This document shows, piece after piece, positions 26,709 through 37,343 of a stretch of 64,000 nucleotides of DNA. The DNA is from JAFEDN01 sp963795715. Its GTDB lineage: Bacteria > Pseudomonadota > Gammaproteobacteria > Coxiellales > Coxiellaceae. Position 1 is the first letter of the stretch. Every line of letters begins with the position of its first letter. The notes below the pieces were generated by a model. It made no database searches. It worked only from the letters and a program-made list of their open reading frames with translations, and was not told where the DNA came from. The position numbers were made by a program, and so were the translations under genes. The stretch is from NCBI GenBank assembly GCA_963795715.1, contig CAWCIY010000002.1, positions 1,240,001-1,304,000 on the forward strand. The letters are read 5' to 3'.

Positions 26709-29700
26709 TTACCCCATTGTAGTAGAGGTATAGATGCTCGTCGATCCTGCTCCCGGTTCGAACGAACTACTCAGTTTTTCACCTTCGGATTCAGACACCA
26801 AAAGTCGCGGCTCTGATTTTGAATCTGATTTTCCTTCGACTTGTGGGCTAAAAACGCTCATACTAACAATTGCAGAGGGTTTGGGTCTGGCTTGATCCAA
26901 AATCAGTGCAGGTCTGCGGCAGCAGAAAAATTCACACCAACTTGGTCGCCGATCATTAAATTTAATTTTTGATTGTGACATTTCTTCCAACACTGCGTCT
27001 GCGATTTCTTGATGATAAGTTTTAAACTTTCTTAAATTAAGTTCTTGACTTGTTCCACAATACACTCTTTGAATTCCAACTCGAGATTGAATATGAGCGG
27101 CAAACAAAACTGCATATCGTTGATATTTTTCTTGATCTCGTGAATCAGCAGATAATTTAAGTTGTTCAATGTCCTCTCCTGTTTTATTTTTTAATATCTC
27201 TATCATTTGATCTATTATACCGCTAAAATCTTTACCTTCGTCCTTAGATAGATCCATATAAAACAACCTGAGCCGGTTACGAACCGCATTTGCAAAGGGA
27301 TGTTCAAATTCTCGTTTATTACTTAACCGGCATCTCCTATAAAGATAGGCCAATAGGGTTAATGCTCCACCTCCTAACGTAGCCAAGATGGAAGCAATCG
27401 TTTTAATATCAACCAATGGAGCAACTTGCGGAGCACTCCCCACGATTTGTAATTGAAAATAAGTGGTTGTTTTTAAACTGGCTACACTGGTGGCTGTAAC
27501 AGATACATTATAATTTTCCGGCTCGCTGACTACACCTGTAAAAACAGTAGTTGAAGGATTAAAAGCAATATCGCTGGGTAATTGCAATCCTCCAGCCAAA
27601 CCTGCGGATAGTTGAAGTGGTTTACCTTGTTCGTCATAAAAAATGTAATCACTCATTTTAAAGTTGAAAGTTTGTCCTACCACGAAAACTTGAGAAGGTA
27701 TGGTATTGTTTAAAAATGGTGGTTTATTTATTAATGAAAATTGAATATTTCCGCTTACCGGACTGAGTGTAAAATATCCATCCGTAACACTCACATTGTA
27801 AGCGGGCGGGTAAGGTTGATTATCATGAACAAACTGTATCTGTCCTGTTTTAACTTGTTGCTGAGTAAATTGAATCGTCGAACTATTTTTTGCCGGGATT
27901 AATTCAAATTGACCATGTTCACAGTCATTGATGGTAAATAATATTTGGGTGTCGGCATAATCATCCGTTACGTTAAGATTCAACTCAGTTAATATCAATG
28001 TTTCGCCTTCAAATAAAGTCAATTGATTATCAGTAAAAAATGGGCGGCGATAGAATGCAATTTCTGCTGGTGTAAGCGGCAAATTAAAATAAGGGTCGCT
28101 GATACTGATTTGATAATTTGGAGAACTGCTACTACCATCTTGCGTAAATGCAACTTGACCCGTTAATAATTGAGCTTCACTAAATTGAGTCACTGAAAGA
28201 TTCGAGGGTAGCAGTTGAAACTGACCATATTGAACTTGGCTAACCCTGATGATTACCTGATTTGAAGGATAATCATCTGTTATGCTCAGTTGTGACGGTG
28301 TTAAAATGACTGTTTCACCTTGATTAATCGATAACTGATTATTATCAATTTTAGGCTGTCGATAAAAAGTAGTAGTCACTATACTCGTAGTTGGCGTTGT
28401 ATAATAGGGATCAGTCACGCCAATGGTGTAATTCGGTGGGTTAGAGCTGCCATCTTGAACAAATTTCACTTGTCCGGCAAGAAACTGCTGTAGGTTAAAC
28501 TGAGAAATCGAAGTATTTATAGGCAATAATTGAAATTCTCCATGCGTCACTTGGCTGGCTGTCAAGAGAACCTGAGAGCTAGGGTAAACATCCACTACAT
28601 TTAGGAATGGGGCTGCCATTACAATACTTTCACCTTGGTTAATGGTTAATTGGTTGTTCACAATCACAGGCTGTTTAGAAAAATTGATAGAAGCAGCTAT
28701 TGGCCCAGTCCATGCAATACCATCCGGACTATTGACGGTAATATCATAACTGGGTGAATTCTGCGTACCATCATGAATAAACTCAACTGTTCCCGTACTG
28801 ACTTGTTGTTGGCTGAAATTAGTAAGGGAAATATTCGAAGCATTGACACTAGAAAAATATCCGTGTGTAACATTCGTGGGGGAAAAAATTAATGTGGCGT
28901 TATCATTATTGCGATCATACGCAGATAAATCGCTAGTGCTTAGAACAACTTTTTGACCTGGATAAAGCGATAATGTGTTATTCACTAAAACGGGAGGGAT
29001 ATCACCGAACACCACATAACTACGACCCGTAGAACTATTACGGTAGGGTGCGCCTATTAGAAAATCCATTACCCCATCACCATTGATATCTCCAGCAGAA
29101 CCCACCGCATAACCGCTTTTATCTCCTGCAATTTCCCCGTCCAGAATAAAGCCATTTGTGCCATTTAAACTTACCAAAGAAATTAATCCTGTTCTACCAA
29201 TATTATTTCCTCCAAATACCACATAGTTTCGGCCAGTATTCCCATTGTAGCCGTATGCTCCAATTAATATATCCTCATAACCGTCTCCATTCACATCCCC
29301 AGGTCCACAAACCCAATAGCCGCTGTAATCACCGGAAACTTCACCATCAAGTTTAAACCCGTTAGTACCATTGAGGCTAGATAAAGGGAGCAAACCAGTG
29401 TTGCCAATATCTAGTCCGCCGAATACTACATAAGTGCGTCCAACGTTACTATTATGCCCATATGCACTGATCATCATGTCCGCTCGTCCATCCCCGTTGA
29501 TATCCCCTATACCATCATATGTCCAGCCGCTTCGATCGTTATTGGACTCTCCATCTAAAATGAATCCATTAACCCCGTTCAAAGAACCTAAGCTGATTTG
29601 ACCGACAGAACCCAAATTCGGGCCTCCAAAAACCACATAAGTACGACCTGCTTGAGTGGAGGTCGTGTACCCAAAAGCTGCAACCATCAAATCTGTATAT

Positions 29701-30455
29701 CCATCCTGATTAACATCACCTAAAGCATTCAATGTAAAACCACAATCACCACCAGTCGACTCCCCGTCCATTTTAAATCCGTTTGTAGAACTTAAACTAG
29801 CTAAAGAAACTATTCCGCTGACGCCTAATCCATTACCGCTAAACAATACAACGCTGCGACCAATTTGTGCATTATAATAGGATTCTGCAACAAAAATATC
29901 TGGCACATGATCTCCATTCATATCTCCAGCAGAACTCACTCCTGTCCCGCTAAAACTGTTGGCTTCACCATCAATCTTAAATCCATTGGAGCCATTTAGT
30001 GTGCCGAGACTTAATAGACCGGCATTGCCAATTTGGGGACCTCCATATACCACATAACTACGTCCAGCAAGGTTGTTATAGTAACCAGCACCGATGATAA
30101 AATCGTCATATCCATCCTGATTGATATCACCTAAGCTACTCAGTGATAATCCAGACTCTTCGCCAGCAACTTCACTGTCAAGTTTAATACCCTGCGTGTT
30201 GTTTATACTGGATAACGAAATCAATCCGTTGCTTCCTACGGATTTGCCGCCCCATACCACATAACTGCGCCCCGAGAAACTATTGTAACCATAAGCGCCA
30301 ATCAACAGATCGGCATAGCCATCCCCATTGATATCACCCTTGGCATTTAATGAATAACCACTAAAGTCTCCTGCATTTTCACCGTCTATTTTAAATCCAT
30401 TCTTCCCATTCAAACTGCCCAACGGCAACACTGCTGGAAATTGTCCTTGTTTCAT
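26709..30455 (-). CDS. FG-GAP/CSPG receptor-like protein, one seven-bladed propeller, class B tail
   Basis: The 1248-residue product starts MKQGQFPAVLPLGSLNGKNG with AAGGAG upstream and has no signal peptide. Residues 1-440 form one block of seven FG-GAP repeats (for example GDINGDGYADLLIGAYGYN and GRSYVVWGG). Four CSPG/NG2-like repeats follow (about 450-890: NNQLxINQGE, HGxF, FVQDGS), then a CADG-like domain (VVGQTFNFKMSDYIFYDEQG). A transmembrane helix at about 1018-1040 precedes LYRRCR. The 205-residue class B tail contains REFEHPFANAVRNRL and VYCGTSQELNL, then a Ser-rich end. It is the shortest intact family member and the last before the SecB-like/helicase pair. N-outside topology with a cytoplasmic tail is predicted; the ligand is unknown. 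Confidence 0.85.
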   Translation of the reverse strand: MKQGQFPAVLPLGSLNGKNGFKIDGENAGDFSGYSLNAKGDINGDGYADLLIGAYGYNSFSGRSYVVWGGKSVGSNGLISLSSINNTQGIKLDSEVAGEESGLSLSSLGDINQDGYDDFIIGAGYYNNLAGRSYVVYGGPQIGNAGLLSLGTLNGSNGFKIDGEANSFSGTGVSSAGDMNGDHVPDIFVAESYYNAQIGRSVVLFSGNGLGVSGIVSLASLSSTNGFKMDGESTGGDCGFTLNALGDVNQDGYTDLMVAAFGYTTSTQAGRTYVVFGGPNLGSVGQISLGSLNGVNGFILDGESNNDRSGWTYDGIGDINGDGRADMMISAYGHNSNVGRTYVVFGGLDIGNTGLLPLSSLNGTNGFKLDGEVSGDYSGYWVCGPGDVNGDGYEDILIGAYGYNGNTGRNYVVFGGNNIGRTGLISLVSLNGTNGFILDGEIAGDKSGYAVGSAGDINGDGVMDFLIGAPYRNSSTGRSYVVFGDIPPVLVNNTLSLYPGQKVVLSTSDLSAYDRNNDNATLIFSPTNVTHGYFSSVNASNISLTNFSQQQVSTGTVEFIHDGTQNSPSYDITVNSPDGIAWTGPIAASINFSKQPVIVNNQLTINQGESIVMAAPFLNVVDVYPSSQVLLTASQVTHGEFQLLPINTSISQFNLQQFLAGQVKFVQDGSSNPPNYTIGVTDPYYTTPTTSIVTTTFYRQPKIDNNQLSINQGETVILTPSQLSITDDYPSNQVIIRVSQVQYGQFQLLPSNLSVTQFSEAQLLTGQVAFTQDGSSSSPNYQISISDPYFNLPLTPAEIAFYRRPFFTDNQLTLFEGETLILTELNLNVTDDYADTQILFTINDCEHGQFELIPAKNSSTIQFTQQQVKTGQIQFVHDNQPYPPAYNVSVTDGYFTLSPVSGNIQFSLINKPPFLNNTIPSQVFVVGQTFNFKMSDYIFYDEQGKPLQLSAGLAGGLQLPSDIAFNPSTTVFTGVVSEPENYNVSVTATSVASLKTTTYFQLQIVGSAPQVAPLVDIKTIASILATLGGGALTLLAYLYRRCRLSNKREFEHPFANAVRNRLRLFYMDLSKDEGKDFSGIIDQMIEILKNKTGEDIEQLKLSADSRDQEKYQRYAVLFAAHIQSRVGIQRVYCGTSQELNLRKFKTYHQEIADAVLEEMSQSKIKFNDRRPSWCEFFCCRRPALILDQARPKPSAIVSMSVFSPQVEGKSDSKSEPRLLVSESEGEKLSSSFEPGAGSTSIYTSTTMG

Positions 30456-30736
30456 TTTACTTCTCCTTGAAGTTGAGTGAATTAATAATGTCGTTCAGAG
30501 AATACTGAACCCTCCTATTCTGACTGAATTTGGAAATATTTTCATCGGCTTGGGGTATCGCGCAATCCATTTCTCTATGATCTCTCCAAATTTTAACAAA
30601 TTAGGTTACTTTTGTAATATTGACTCTTGCAACTGCGTTTCCTGACAGATTGAGTTTAAGTAATGATTATTTAATCAGAATTGATTCTTCCTGAACATAT
30701 CGATTCTGACGAACAAAATTGATTAACGGAACATCC

Positions 30737-33700
30737 TTACATCACTAAACACCCTTTTGATGCAGAGGAATCCGATACTCTCGTTGGCGTTTGTGGTTTT
30801 TGCACAGACGATCCAATGGGCGAAAGAGATACCTCTGTCGGCAGAGTGGGTTGAGAGAAAGTCGTTTCGGTTTTTACCGATGGGAATAAACTCGCGCTAC
30901 TCACTTGAGAAGATGTAGAACAACTTCCCTTTGTTTCTTGTACCTGTTTTTCAAGCTCCGTTACACGGCGTTCTAACAAAGAAACCCGGTCTGTAGATCG
31001 ACTTGCCGAAAAAAATGTAGAACGACTTAACGGCAATAGCGGTTCTCTATTTCCAGATTTAATGTCCCGATTCGTGGACGATGAATTCAGGGAAAAGCTT
31101 GATATGGGATCTTGAATGATACTACCACTCTCTATTTCAAAAGTTGCACTCTGCTCTTGAAAATTTCCATGATCTTTCTGATAAGCAGTTACCGCTCGTT
31201 GTGCCAGATTTTCGATTTCATAGCCAAACGCTGTCACATTCAATCGATTCACCCAACGCCGTCCGTAGCAGGTTGCCGCACTAAAAAATCGAGTCCAGCA
31301 CGTGGCTGCTTTAACCATTCCCTCCTGTTCCCGAATAGCGTCAGCGACATAACCGGCAAAGACCTTGATCTGATCCGGCGCCAAATGTTTATAAAATTGT
31401 TGATAATTGATATTTACGTGCTGGATAAAATTATCCACCTTACGAATATAGTCGTTGCCTTCTTCATTGGAAAAATCATAAATATCTAAATTCAACGCCA
31501 CCCGTAAATGTTCCGCAAAGGTATTTTGCTGCCGGTGACTCCACATTTTATAACGGCGATAGGAATAACCTGCTAAAGCGGTGAGTACACTCAATAAAGC
31601 CGTCGGCGTTACAATTTGCGTCCAAATACTCGTTGCAGGAGAGGGTAATACATTTAAAGAAAAATCCGTACTCGCGGTGAGATCACGCGGATCATGGGCC
31701 GTTATCATAATACCTAACAGCGAGACGGTATCTAATATGCCACTCATATGTCCAGTCTGACTATTAAAATTCATACTGCTGGGTAACGGACGCAAATCAG
31801 ACTGTTGTGCAGTATAGCTCAGGGTATTATTATCCGGATCTTCAAAGATACTCACGTCAACGGCGAAATCAAAAGGTTCACCGGCAACCACAGTTTGATT
31901 TGCCAATTGCTCGCCGCTCTTAACTTTAGGTTGATGATTAAAAGCGATGGCTGCCGATTGGGTTACGGTAGTAATCACACTGTCGGTAACATTAAAAGCA
32001 AATGTCGGTGAATCATCACTGCTGCCATTATTGACAAATTGAATGCTACTGACCATGACGGATAGCTGCAAAAATTCCGTCAGAGCAACACCGGGTGTTG
32101 TAGCAAACTCAAACTGTCCTTGAGTGACATTGCTGACTCGAAAGACTAAATTCATATTGGGTGTGTCTACACTCGAAGCGGTTAACGAAGTCGTTGAAAT
32201 CACGGTGGGACGGCCTTGATCAATGATAAATGGATTTAAAGTTAATACCGGCGCTTGTCTAAAAGACACAATAGCGGGCTGGCTCGGAATTTCAATCACA
32301 CCACTGGCGACAGCGACTCGATAACTCGGCGCCATCGTTCCGCCATCATGAGTAAATTCAATTTGCTGCTCAATAACCATCGATTGATTGAAACGGGTGA
32401 TATTGTCAGCAACAATTTTTCCCGAAGAATTTAACAGATTAAATTGACCATACTGTAAATTGTAAATCACAAACTCCAGCTGATCTTCTCCTCCATCCAA
32501 ATCATTGGCGCTTAATACCTCAGTGGTAACTGACGTACTGAGTCCTTGATTCACACTGATTTTGTTATTCACTAAGGTAGGCAGGCGATTAAAGCTAATG
32601 ACGCTATCTTGATTGAAAGTATTGACCTGATCACTGATCGTGAGCGTAAAAGTGGGCGCGGTAATACTGCCGTCCGGCACAAATTTTATGGCTCCTGTAC
32701 TGATATTCAGTGGATTAAATTGATTTAACTGCACGCCTGGATTCGTTAAAAGCTCAAATCGTCCATTACGTTGGTTGCTCGCCATGATCATCAAATAACT
32801 TAATGGGCTTTCTCTGTCACTCACCGCTAGCATATCCGAGGTTACGATCAATGATCTGCCCTGGATAATGGGAAAACTATTGTTAATAAAAATAGGATGG
32901 GCATTAAAGTGGACGAATGAAAATAAATCGCGCAAATAAATATTATTTGCCACTTGAATATCATAAACCGGCGGCTCTGCAGAGCCGTTATGAACAAATT
33001 GCACCTTATTCTGATTGATATCTGCCTGAGTAAATTGTGTAATGGGAAATCCGGGCTGGAGTTCGAATTCGAAGCGGCCTTGCGTGACTGACTTGACCTT
33101 GTAAACTAAAGAGCTCACATCGGATGGCGCTTTAGGGTCACTCATATTAAAATGCTGGGCGCCTAATTTGAGCGTTTGACCGGAACGTAAAGGGAATTGT
33201 TGTTTATAGGCGATAATATAACCGCCTCCAAACAATACGTAAGTTTTTCCTACAAAAGAACCACTACCAGGAGCACCAACAATAAGATCAGCTACCCCAT
33301 CACCATTAAAATCTCCCGCAGTATTCACTGCTAGGCCACTGAACTCATTCTTTCCTCCTTGCAATGCAAAACCTCGTTTCCCATCTATCCATTGAGTTAA
33401 ATTTAAGGAGCCGTTCCCCCAAAGGGAAGTATTCATGGAACCAAAAATCACATAACTTCTTCCAGCATAACTGGAAGAACCCTGTGCTCCGATAACAAAA
33501 TCCGTAATCCCATCACCATTGATATCTCCTGCACTAGAAACGTCAAATCCACTTTGGTCTATCGCAGATTCTCCTTGCAAGGAAAAACCGTGTGAACCAT
33601 CCATTAGTTGAGCCAATGCCAATGTCCCATTACCCCAAGTTTCTTGACGAGCAGAACCAAAAATGACATAACTTTTTCCTGCAGCTCCCCCTCCTCTAGG

Positions 33701-36682
33701 CGCCCCCACTATCAAATCGGCTAAACCATCTTTGTTGATATCTCCAGCGATACTTACAGCCTTGCCGCTCCAATCCCCGACGGTTTCTCCGAGTAATACA
33801 AAGCCACGAATACTATCAGTTAATTGACCGAGCTTTAACGTGCCGTTGCCCCAGGCGCTCATATTATGAGATCCAAAAATAACATAGCTGTAACCAATAT
33901 GTATTGGCGGCACTGAATCAGGCGGACGATAATCGGGCGCCCCAATGAAGATGTCTGGAACCCCATCACCATTGACATCTCCGCCACCACTGACACTATA
34001 ACCACTGTGGCTATGGTCAATTTCTCCTTCGAGCACAAAACCACGCTGACCATCATGAAGTTGGCCTAAGGTTACCGTGCCGTTTCCCCAGGCTGTTCGA
34101 TTAGAGGCGCCAAAAATGACATAAGTCTTACCGGCATGCAGTTCATGCAAGCCAAGGGTAGCAAATGAAGCTCCAATGACTATGTCAGCCAAACCATCCC
34201 CATTGATGTCGTCAGCTGAACTCACGGATTCACCACAAGCGTCATCTGTTCTTTCCGACTTTAACTCAAAACCTCGTAATCCATCACACCAATTTACTAT
34301 TTGTAAATGACCATTACCCCAGTAGCTTTTGTTATTTGAACCAAAAATGACATAGGCTGACCCTCCTCCAGTCCCCTTTGCAGCAGGGGATCCTATGATG
34401 AAATCCTTTACCTCATCCCCATTGATATCTCCGGCTGAACTAACAGAAAGACCAAATCGTTTTAAAATGCTCCCCAGGAATAGAAATCCACGTTGGCCAT
34501 CAGTGAGCTGATTGATATCCAAAATACCATTACCCCAAACGCCAGAACTGTTAGATCCAAAAATCACATAGCTTTTCCCTGCATCGGGAGCACCAATCGC
34601 AATATCGTCAATTTGATCGCCATTGATATCTCCGGTGGTGGCAACTGACCAACCATTGCCAGAAATATTTGAACTATCTTGCAACATAAAGCCATGCTGA
34701 CCATCACTGGTTTTATTTAATTTCGCAATGGGTTGATAACCGACGATGGATAAATGGATAAATTCGACTTGAGGGAAAATACCTAAATTCCAGCCCTGGG
34801 TGGTTGCAGATTGAAAAAAAAGTTGATAATTAGGTTGCTGGTCACTGCCATCATGCACAAAAAAAACTTCTTTTTTCATTAGCTGATCAGAAATAAAATA
34901 GGGGATAGAAAACCCTGGCGGATTTTGTAAGGCTAACTCAAAACCACCACTATCCACCGTATTAATCAGATAAGTGCCGGATAACGAATGATTACGACTG
35001 TCTCTTATCGTTAAATCTTCTGCATCCAATTTAACGATGGAACCTTGTTGGATGGAAAAATGCCCTAGGGCTTGCTGATTAGGAAATCCAAAGATGACAT
35101 AACTTTTCCCTATCAAATATTCCGCGTAATTAGAAACACAACTATCAGTTCCAATAATAAAATCAGCCAAATGGTCACCATTGAAATCTCCCAGTGGGCT
35201 AATGCTCCAACCGCTGTAATCTCCTATTGCTCCTCCTAGGGAAAATCCATTTTGACCGTTACAGAATTCGTCTAAATTGACTATATTTTGTTCCCATAAG
35301 GAATTATTTTTGGAGCCGAATATGAGATAGCTAGCACCTCCATAGCTTTTTTCTTCCAAAGAACCCATTGGAGCTCCTAACAAAAAATCACTGACTTGAT
35401 CACCGTTAATATCGCCAGCGGAGCTGACGGCAGCACCTCCCATATCCGAAGCTACGTTGCTTTTCACAGTAAATCCTAACTGCTGATCATATAGATTATG
35501 CAATTCCAATGTTCCATTTCCCCAGTGGGTTTTGTTACTAGAACCGAAGAGGATATGACTTTTCCCCGGATACATTCTTACCGTACCCTCACCTTGAGGC
35601 GCCCCGATAATCACATCAGATAACCCATCTCCATTCACATCTCCAGCGGAATTTACTGCAAAGCCACTCCAGTCACCTGCATTTTCTCCCAGCAATACAA
35701 CACCGTGAATACCATCCATCAATTCAGTTAAATTGAAGCGGCCTTTTTTCCAGATGGTTTGATTGGCGGAACCAAATACCAAATAACTTTTTCCCGCAGC
35801 GAATTTTTGCGGCGGGGATGCCATTTGCGCACCAATAATAAAATCAGCAATGCCATCCCCATTGACGTCCCCCGCCCCATTGAGTGCAAGACCACTTTGG
35901 TCTGATTCTGCTTCTCCTAACAAAACAAAACCACGCTGACCATTAATCAATTGCCCCAAAGGTAGGGCGCCGCCACTCCAAGCAGAGCGACTACTGGATC
36001 CAAAAATAACGTAGCTCTTCCCCACTTCATTCAGCCCATTCACTGCTGCATGAGGTGCACTGATCAGCAAATCATCTAATCCATCCCCATTGATATCGCC
36101 GCCGTTACTGACAGTGTCACCACTATGATCACCGGATGACTCGCCTAATAAAACAAAACCACGACGTCCATCCATTAAATCACCCAGATTAATAGTGCCA
36201 TTATTCCAGGCACGAGAATTATTAGATCCAAAAATCACGTAACTTTTACCTGCAAGCGGAACTAGAGGTAAGCTCGCATTAGGTGCGCCTATAACAATAT
36301 CTGATAAGTGATCACCATTAAGGTCTCCTGTTCCGCTAACCGAATAGCCACTGCGGTCTGCAGCAGTGACTCCCTGCAAGACAAATCCTCGAATCCCATC
36401 TGTTAGTTGATCCAGATTCAAAACCCCATCTCCCCAAATAGATTCATTGGTAGAGCCAAAGATAACATAACTACTTCCTGCTTGATAACGGCCGCCAGGG
36501 GAAGCTAGAGGAGCTCCGACAATCAGATCTGAAACACCATCACCGTTGATATCCCCCGCTCCACTGACCGAATAACCGTTGCAATCTCCAACAGCGGTGC
36601 CTTGTAAAACAAAACCGTTGTTTCCATTAGCCAATTGTTCTAAGTCGCAAATCCCATCCGGGACACAAAATTGAATAGGCAT
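30737..36682 (-). CDS. Giant FG-GAP/CSPG receptor-like protein, two propellers, class A tail ending in a CaaX-like motif
   Basis: The start is ATG 36682 because AAGGAGATTTACAATG precedes it; the longer frame to 36739 is not needed. The product has 1981 residues and no signal peptide. Two blocks of seven FG-GAP repeats (about 1-490 and 680-1150) use a distinct repeat flavour: GDINGDGxxDLIVGAP, YVIFGS, and a WGNGTLxLxQLxDGxRGFVL linker. One CSPG-like repeat separates them and four follow, then a CADG-like domain and a transmembrane helix (about 1688-1708, then RRYKMW). The class A tail includes ATCYGRRWVNRLNVTAFGYE. A coiled coil (LLERRVTELEKQVQE) and a Ser/Thr-rich end finish in CLVM, which fits the eukaryotic CaaX prenylation motif. 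281 nt separate it from the next family gene. Confidence 0.85.
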   Translation of the reverse strand: MPIQFCVPDGICDLEQLANGNNGFVLQGTAVGDCNGYSVSGAGDINGDGVSDLIVGAPLASPGGRYQAGSSYVIFGSTNESIWGDGVLNLDQLTDGIRGFVLQGVTAADRSGYSVSGTGDLNGDHLSDIVIGAPNASLPLVPLAGKSYVIFGSNNSRAWNNGTINLGDLMDGRRGFVLLGESSGDHSGDTVSNGGDINGDGLDDLLISAPHAAVNGLNEVGKSYVIFGSSSRSAWSGGALPLGQLINGQRGFVLLGEAESDQSGLALNGAGDVNGDGIADFIIGAQMASPPQKFAAGKSYLVFGSANQTIWKKGRFNLTELMDGIHGVVLLGENAGDWSGFAVNSAGDVNGDGLSDVIIGAPQGEGTVRMYPGKSHILFGSSNKTHWGNGTLELHNLYDQQLGFTVKSNVASDMGGAAVSSAGDINGDQVSDFLLGAPMGSLEEKSYGGASYLIFGSKNNSLWEQNIVNLDEFCNGQNGFSLGGAIGDYSGWSISPLGDFNGDHLADFIIGTDSCVSNYAEYLIGKSYVIFGFPNQQALGHFSIQQGSIVKLDAEDLTIRDSRNHSLSGTYLINTVDSGGFELALQNPPGFSIPYFISDQLMKKEVFFVHDGSDQQPNYQLFFQSATTQGWNLGIFPQVEFIHLSIVGYQPIAKLNKTSDGQHGFMLQDSSNISGNGWSVATTGDINGDQIDDIAIGAPDAGKSYVIFGSNSSGVWGNGILDINQLTDGQRGFLFLGSILKRFGLSVSSAGDINGDEVKDFIIGSPAAKGTGGGSAYVIFGSNNKSYWGNGHLQIVNWCDGLRGFELKSERTDDACGESVSSADDINGDGLADIVIGASFATLGLHELHAGKTYVIFGASNRTAWGNGTVTLGQLHDGQRGFVLEGEIDHSHSGYSVSGGGDVNGDGVPDIFIGAPDYRPPDSVPPIHIGYSYVIFGSHNMSAWGNGTLKLGQLTDSIRGFVLLGETVGDWSGKAVSIAGDINKDGLADLIVGAPRGGGAAGKSYVIFGSARQETWGNGTLALAQLMDGSHGFSLQGESAIDQSGFDVSSAGDINGDGITDFVIGAQGSSSYAGRSYVIFGSMNTSLWGNGSLNLTQWIDGKRGFALQGGKNEFSGLAVNTAGDFNGDGVADLIVGAPGSGSFVGKTYVLFGGGYIIAYKQQFPLRSGQTLKLGAQHFNMSDPKAPSDVSSLVYKVKSVTQGRFEFELQPGFPITQFTQADINQNKVQFVHNGSAEPPVYDIQVANNIYLRDLFSFVHFNAHPIFINNSFPIIQGRSLIVTSDMLAVSDRESPLSYLMIMASNQRNGRFELLTNPGVQLNQFNPLNISTGAIKFVPDGSITAPTFTLTISDQVNTFNQDSVISFNRLPTLVNNKISVNQGLSTSVTTEVLSANDLDGGEDQLEFVIYNLQYGQFNLLNSSGKIVADNITRFNQSMVIEQQIEFTHDGGTMAPSYRVAVASGVIEIPSQPAIVSFRQAPVLTLNPFIIDQGRPTVISTTSLTASSVDTPNMNLVFRVSNVTQGQFEFATTPGVALTEFLQLSVMVSSIQFVNNGSSDDSPTFAFNVTDSVITTVTQSAAIAFNHQPKVKSGEQLANQTVVAGEPFDFAVDVSIFEDPDNNTLSYTAQQSDLRPLPSSMNFNSQTGHMSGILDTVSLLGIMITAHDPRDLTASTDFSLNVLPSPATSIWTQIVTPTALLSVLTALAGYSYRRYKMWSHRQQNTFAEHLRVALNLDIYDFSNEEGNDYIRKVDNFIQHVNINYQQFYKHLAPDQIKVFAGYVADAIREQEGMVKAATCWTRFFSAATCYGRRWVNRLNVTAFGYEIENLAQRAVTAYQKDHGNFQEQSATFEIESGSIIQDPISSFSLNSSSTNRDIKSGNREPLLPLSRSTFFSASRSTDRVSLLERRVTELEKQVQETKGSCSTSSQVSSASLFPSVKTETTFSQPTLPTEVSLSPIGSSVQKPQTPTRVSDSSASKGCLVM

Positions 36683-36793
36683 TGTAAATCTCCTTATAAT
36701 ACACTCTTGCAATACTTGTTTACCTCCAGTCGAGGTCATGCTGCTGAATCTTCATCGTGCCTGCAAATTCTATCTTTGCATAGCGGGTGAAGC

Positions 36794-37231
36794 TCAAGCT
36801 CGGCTTGTTTTCGTTACTGGAAGATTGTGGAAAGAAATTAATTTCCCTTCCGGTGGTTCTCTTTGTTCTGTATCGTCTTCGCCTGCGGAAAAAAAGATGG
36901 GCGGGAATTTTGATTTCGCCGCCAGCATTCTTTCTTTAAAATGCGTTCCCTCCGGCAAGTCCGGAGTGTAATTTTTTAGAGTCTGGAATGCCGCCAATAA
37001 CGATGCTTTCTGCGATTCGGAGAGAATTAATATCTCGTCACCTTTTTTCGTTGCCGCATTTAATTTATCCGGATTAATGGTAAACCACTGCTCTTGCCGC
37101 TCTTCAAGAGTCAGCATTTGATAACAATCGGCCGGCAGCGTCCAAAAATCTTCCGGTTGTACCTCATGATCAAAAAATTTCTCCAGTTTCCCGATCATCG
37201 CACCTAACTCAAATATTCCTAAAATATCCAT
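36794..37231 (-). CDS. Small orphan protein between two giant genes
   Basis: From ATG 37231 (GGGAGATTTTATG; the longer frame to 37315 lacks such support) the product is 145 residues. I recognise no family. It is soluble and mixed alpha/beta in character, with EDFWTLPADCYQMLTLEERQ and a helical middle (LLAAFQTLKNYTPDLPEG). The end is acidic then basic, with no signal peptide or membrane segment. It lies 112 nt downstream of the pseudogene paralogue's stop and 111 nt upstream of the intact giant gene at 36682, all on one strand, so it may be part of the same transcription unit. A partner or chaperone for a neighbouring giant is possible but unsupported. Confidence 0.5.
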   Translation of the reverse strand: MDILGIFELGAMIGKLEKFFDHEVQPEDFWTLPADCYQMLTLEERQEQWFTINPDKLNAATKKGDEILILSESQKASLLAAFQTLKNYTPDLPEGTHFKERMLAAKSKFPPIFFSAGEDDTEQREPPEGKLISFHNLPVTKTSRA

Positions 37232-37343
37232 AAAATCTCCCAAATTTCTTAATCTACCACAAAACCTATGCGGCTTCGCGCTCTTCGTGAGTATTTCACC
37301 CTTAGGGTTATCCATTATCGAAATAACAACGTTAAAATATTTC

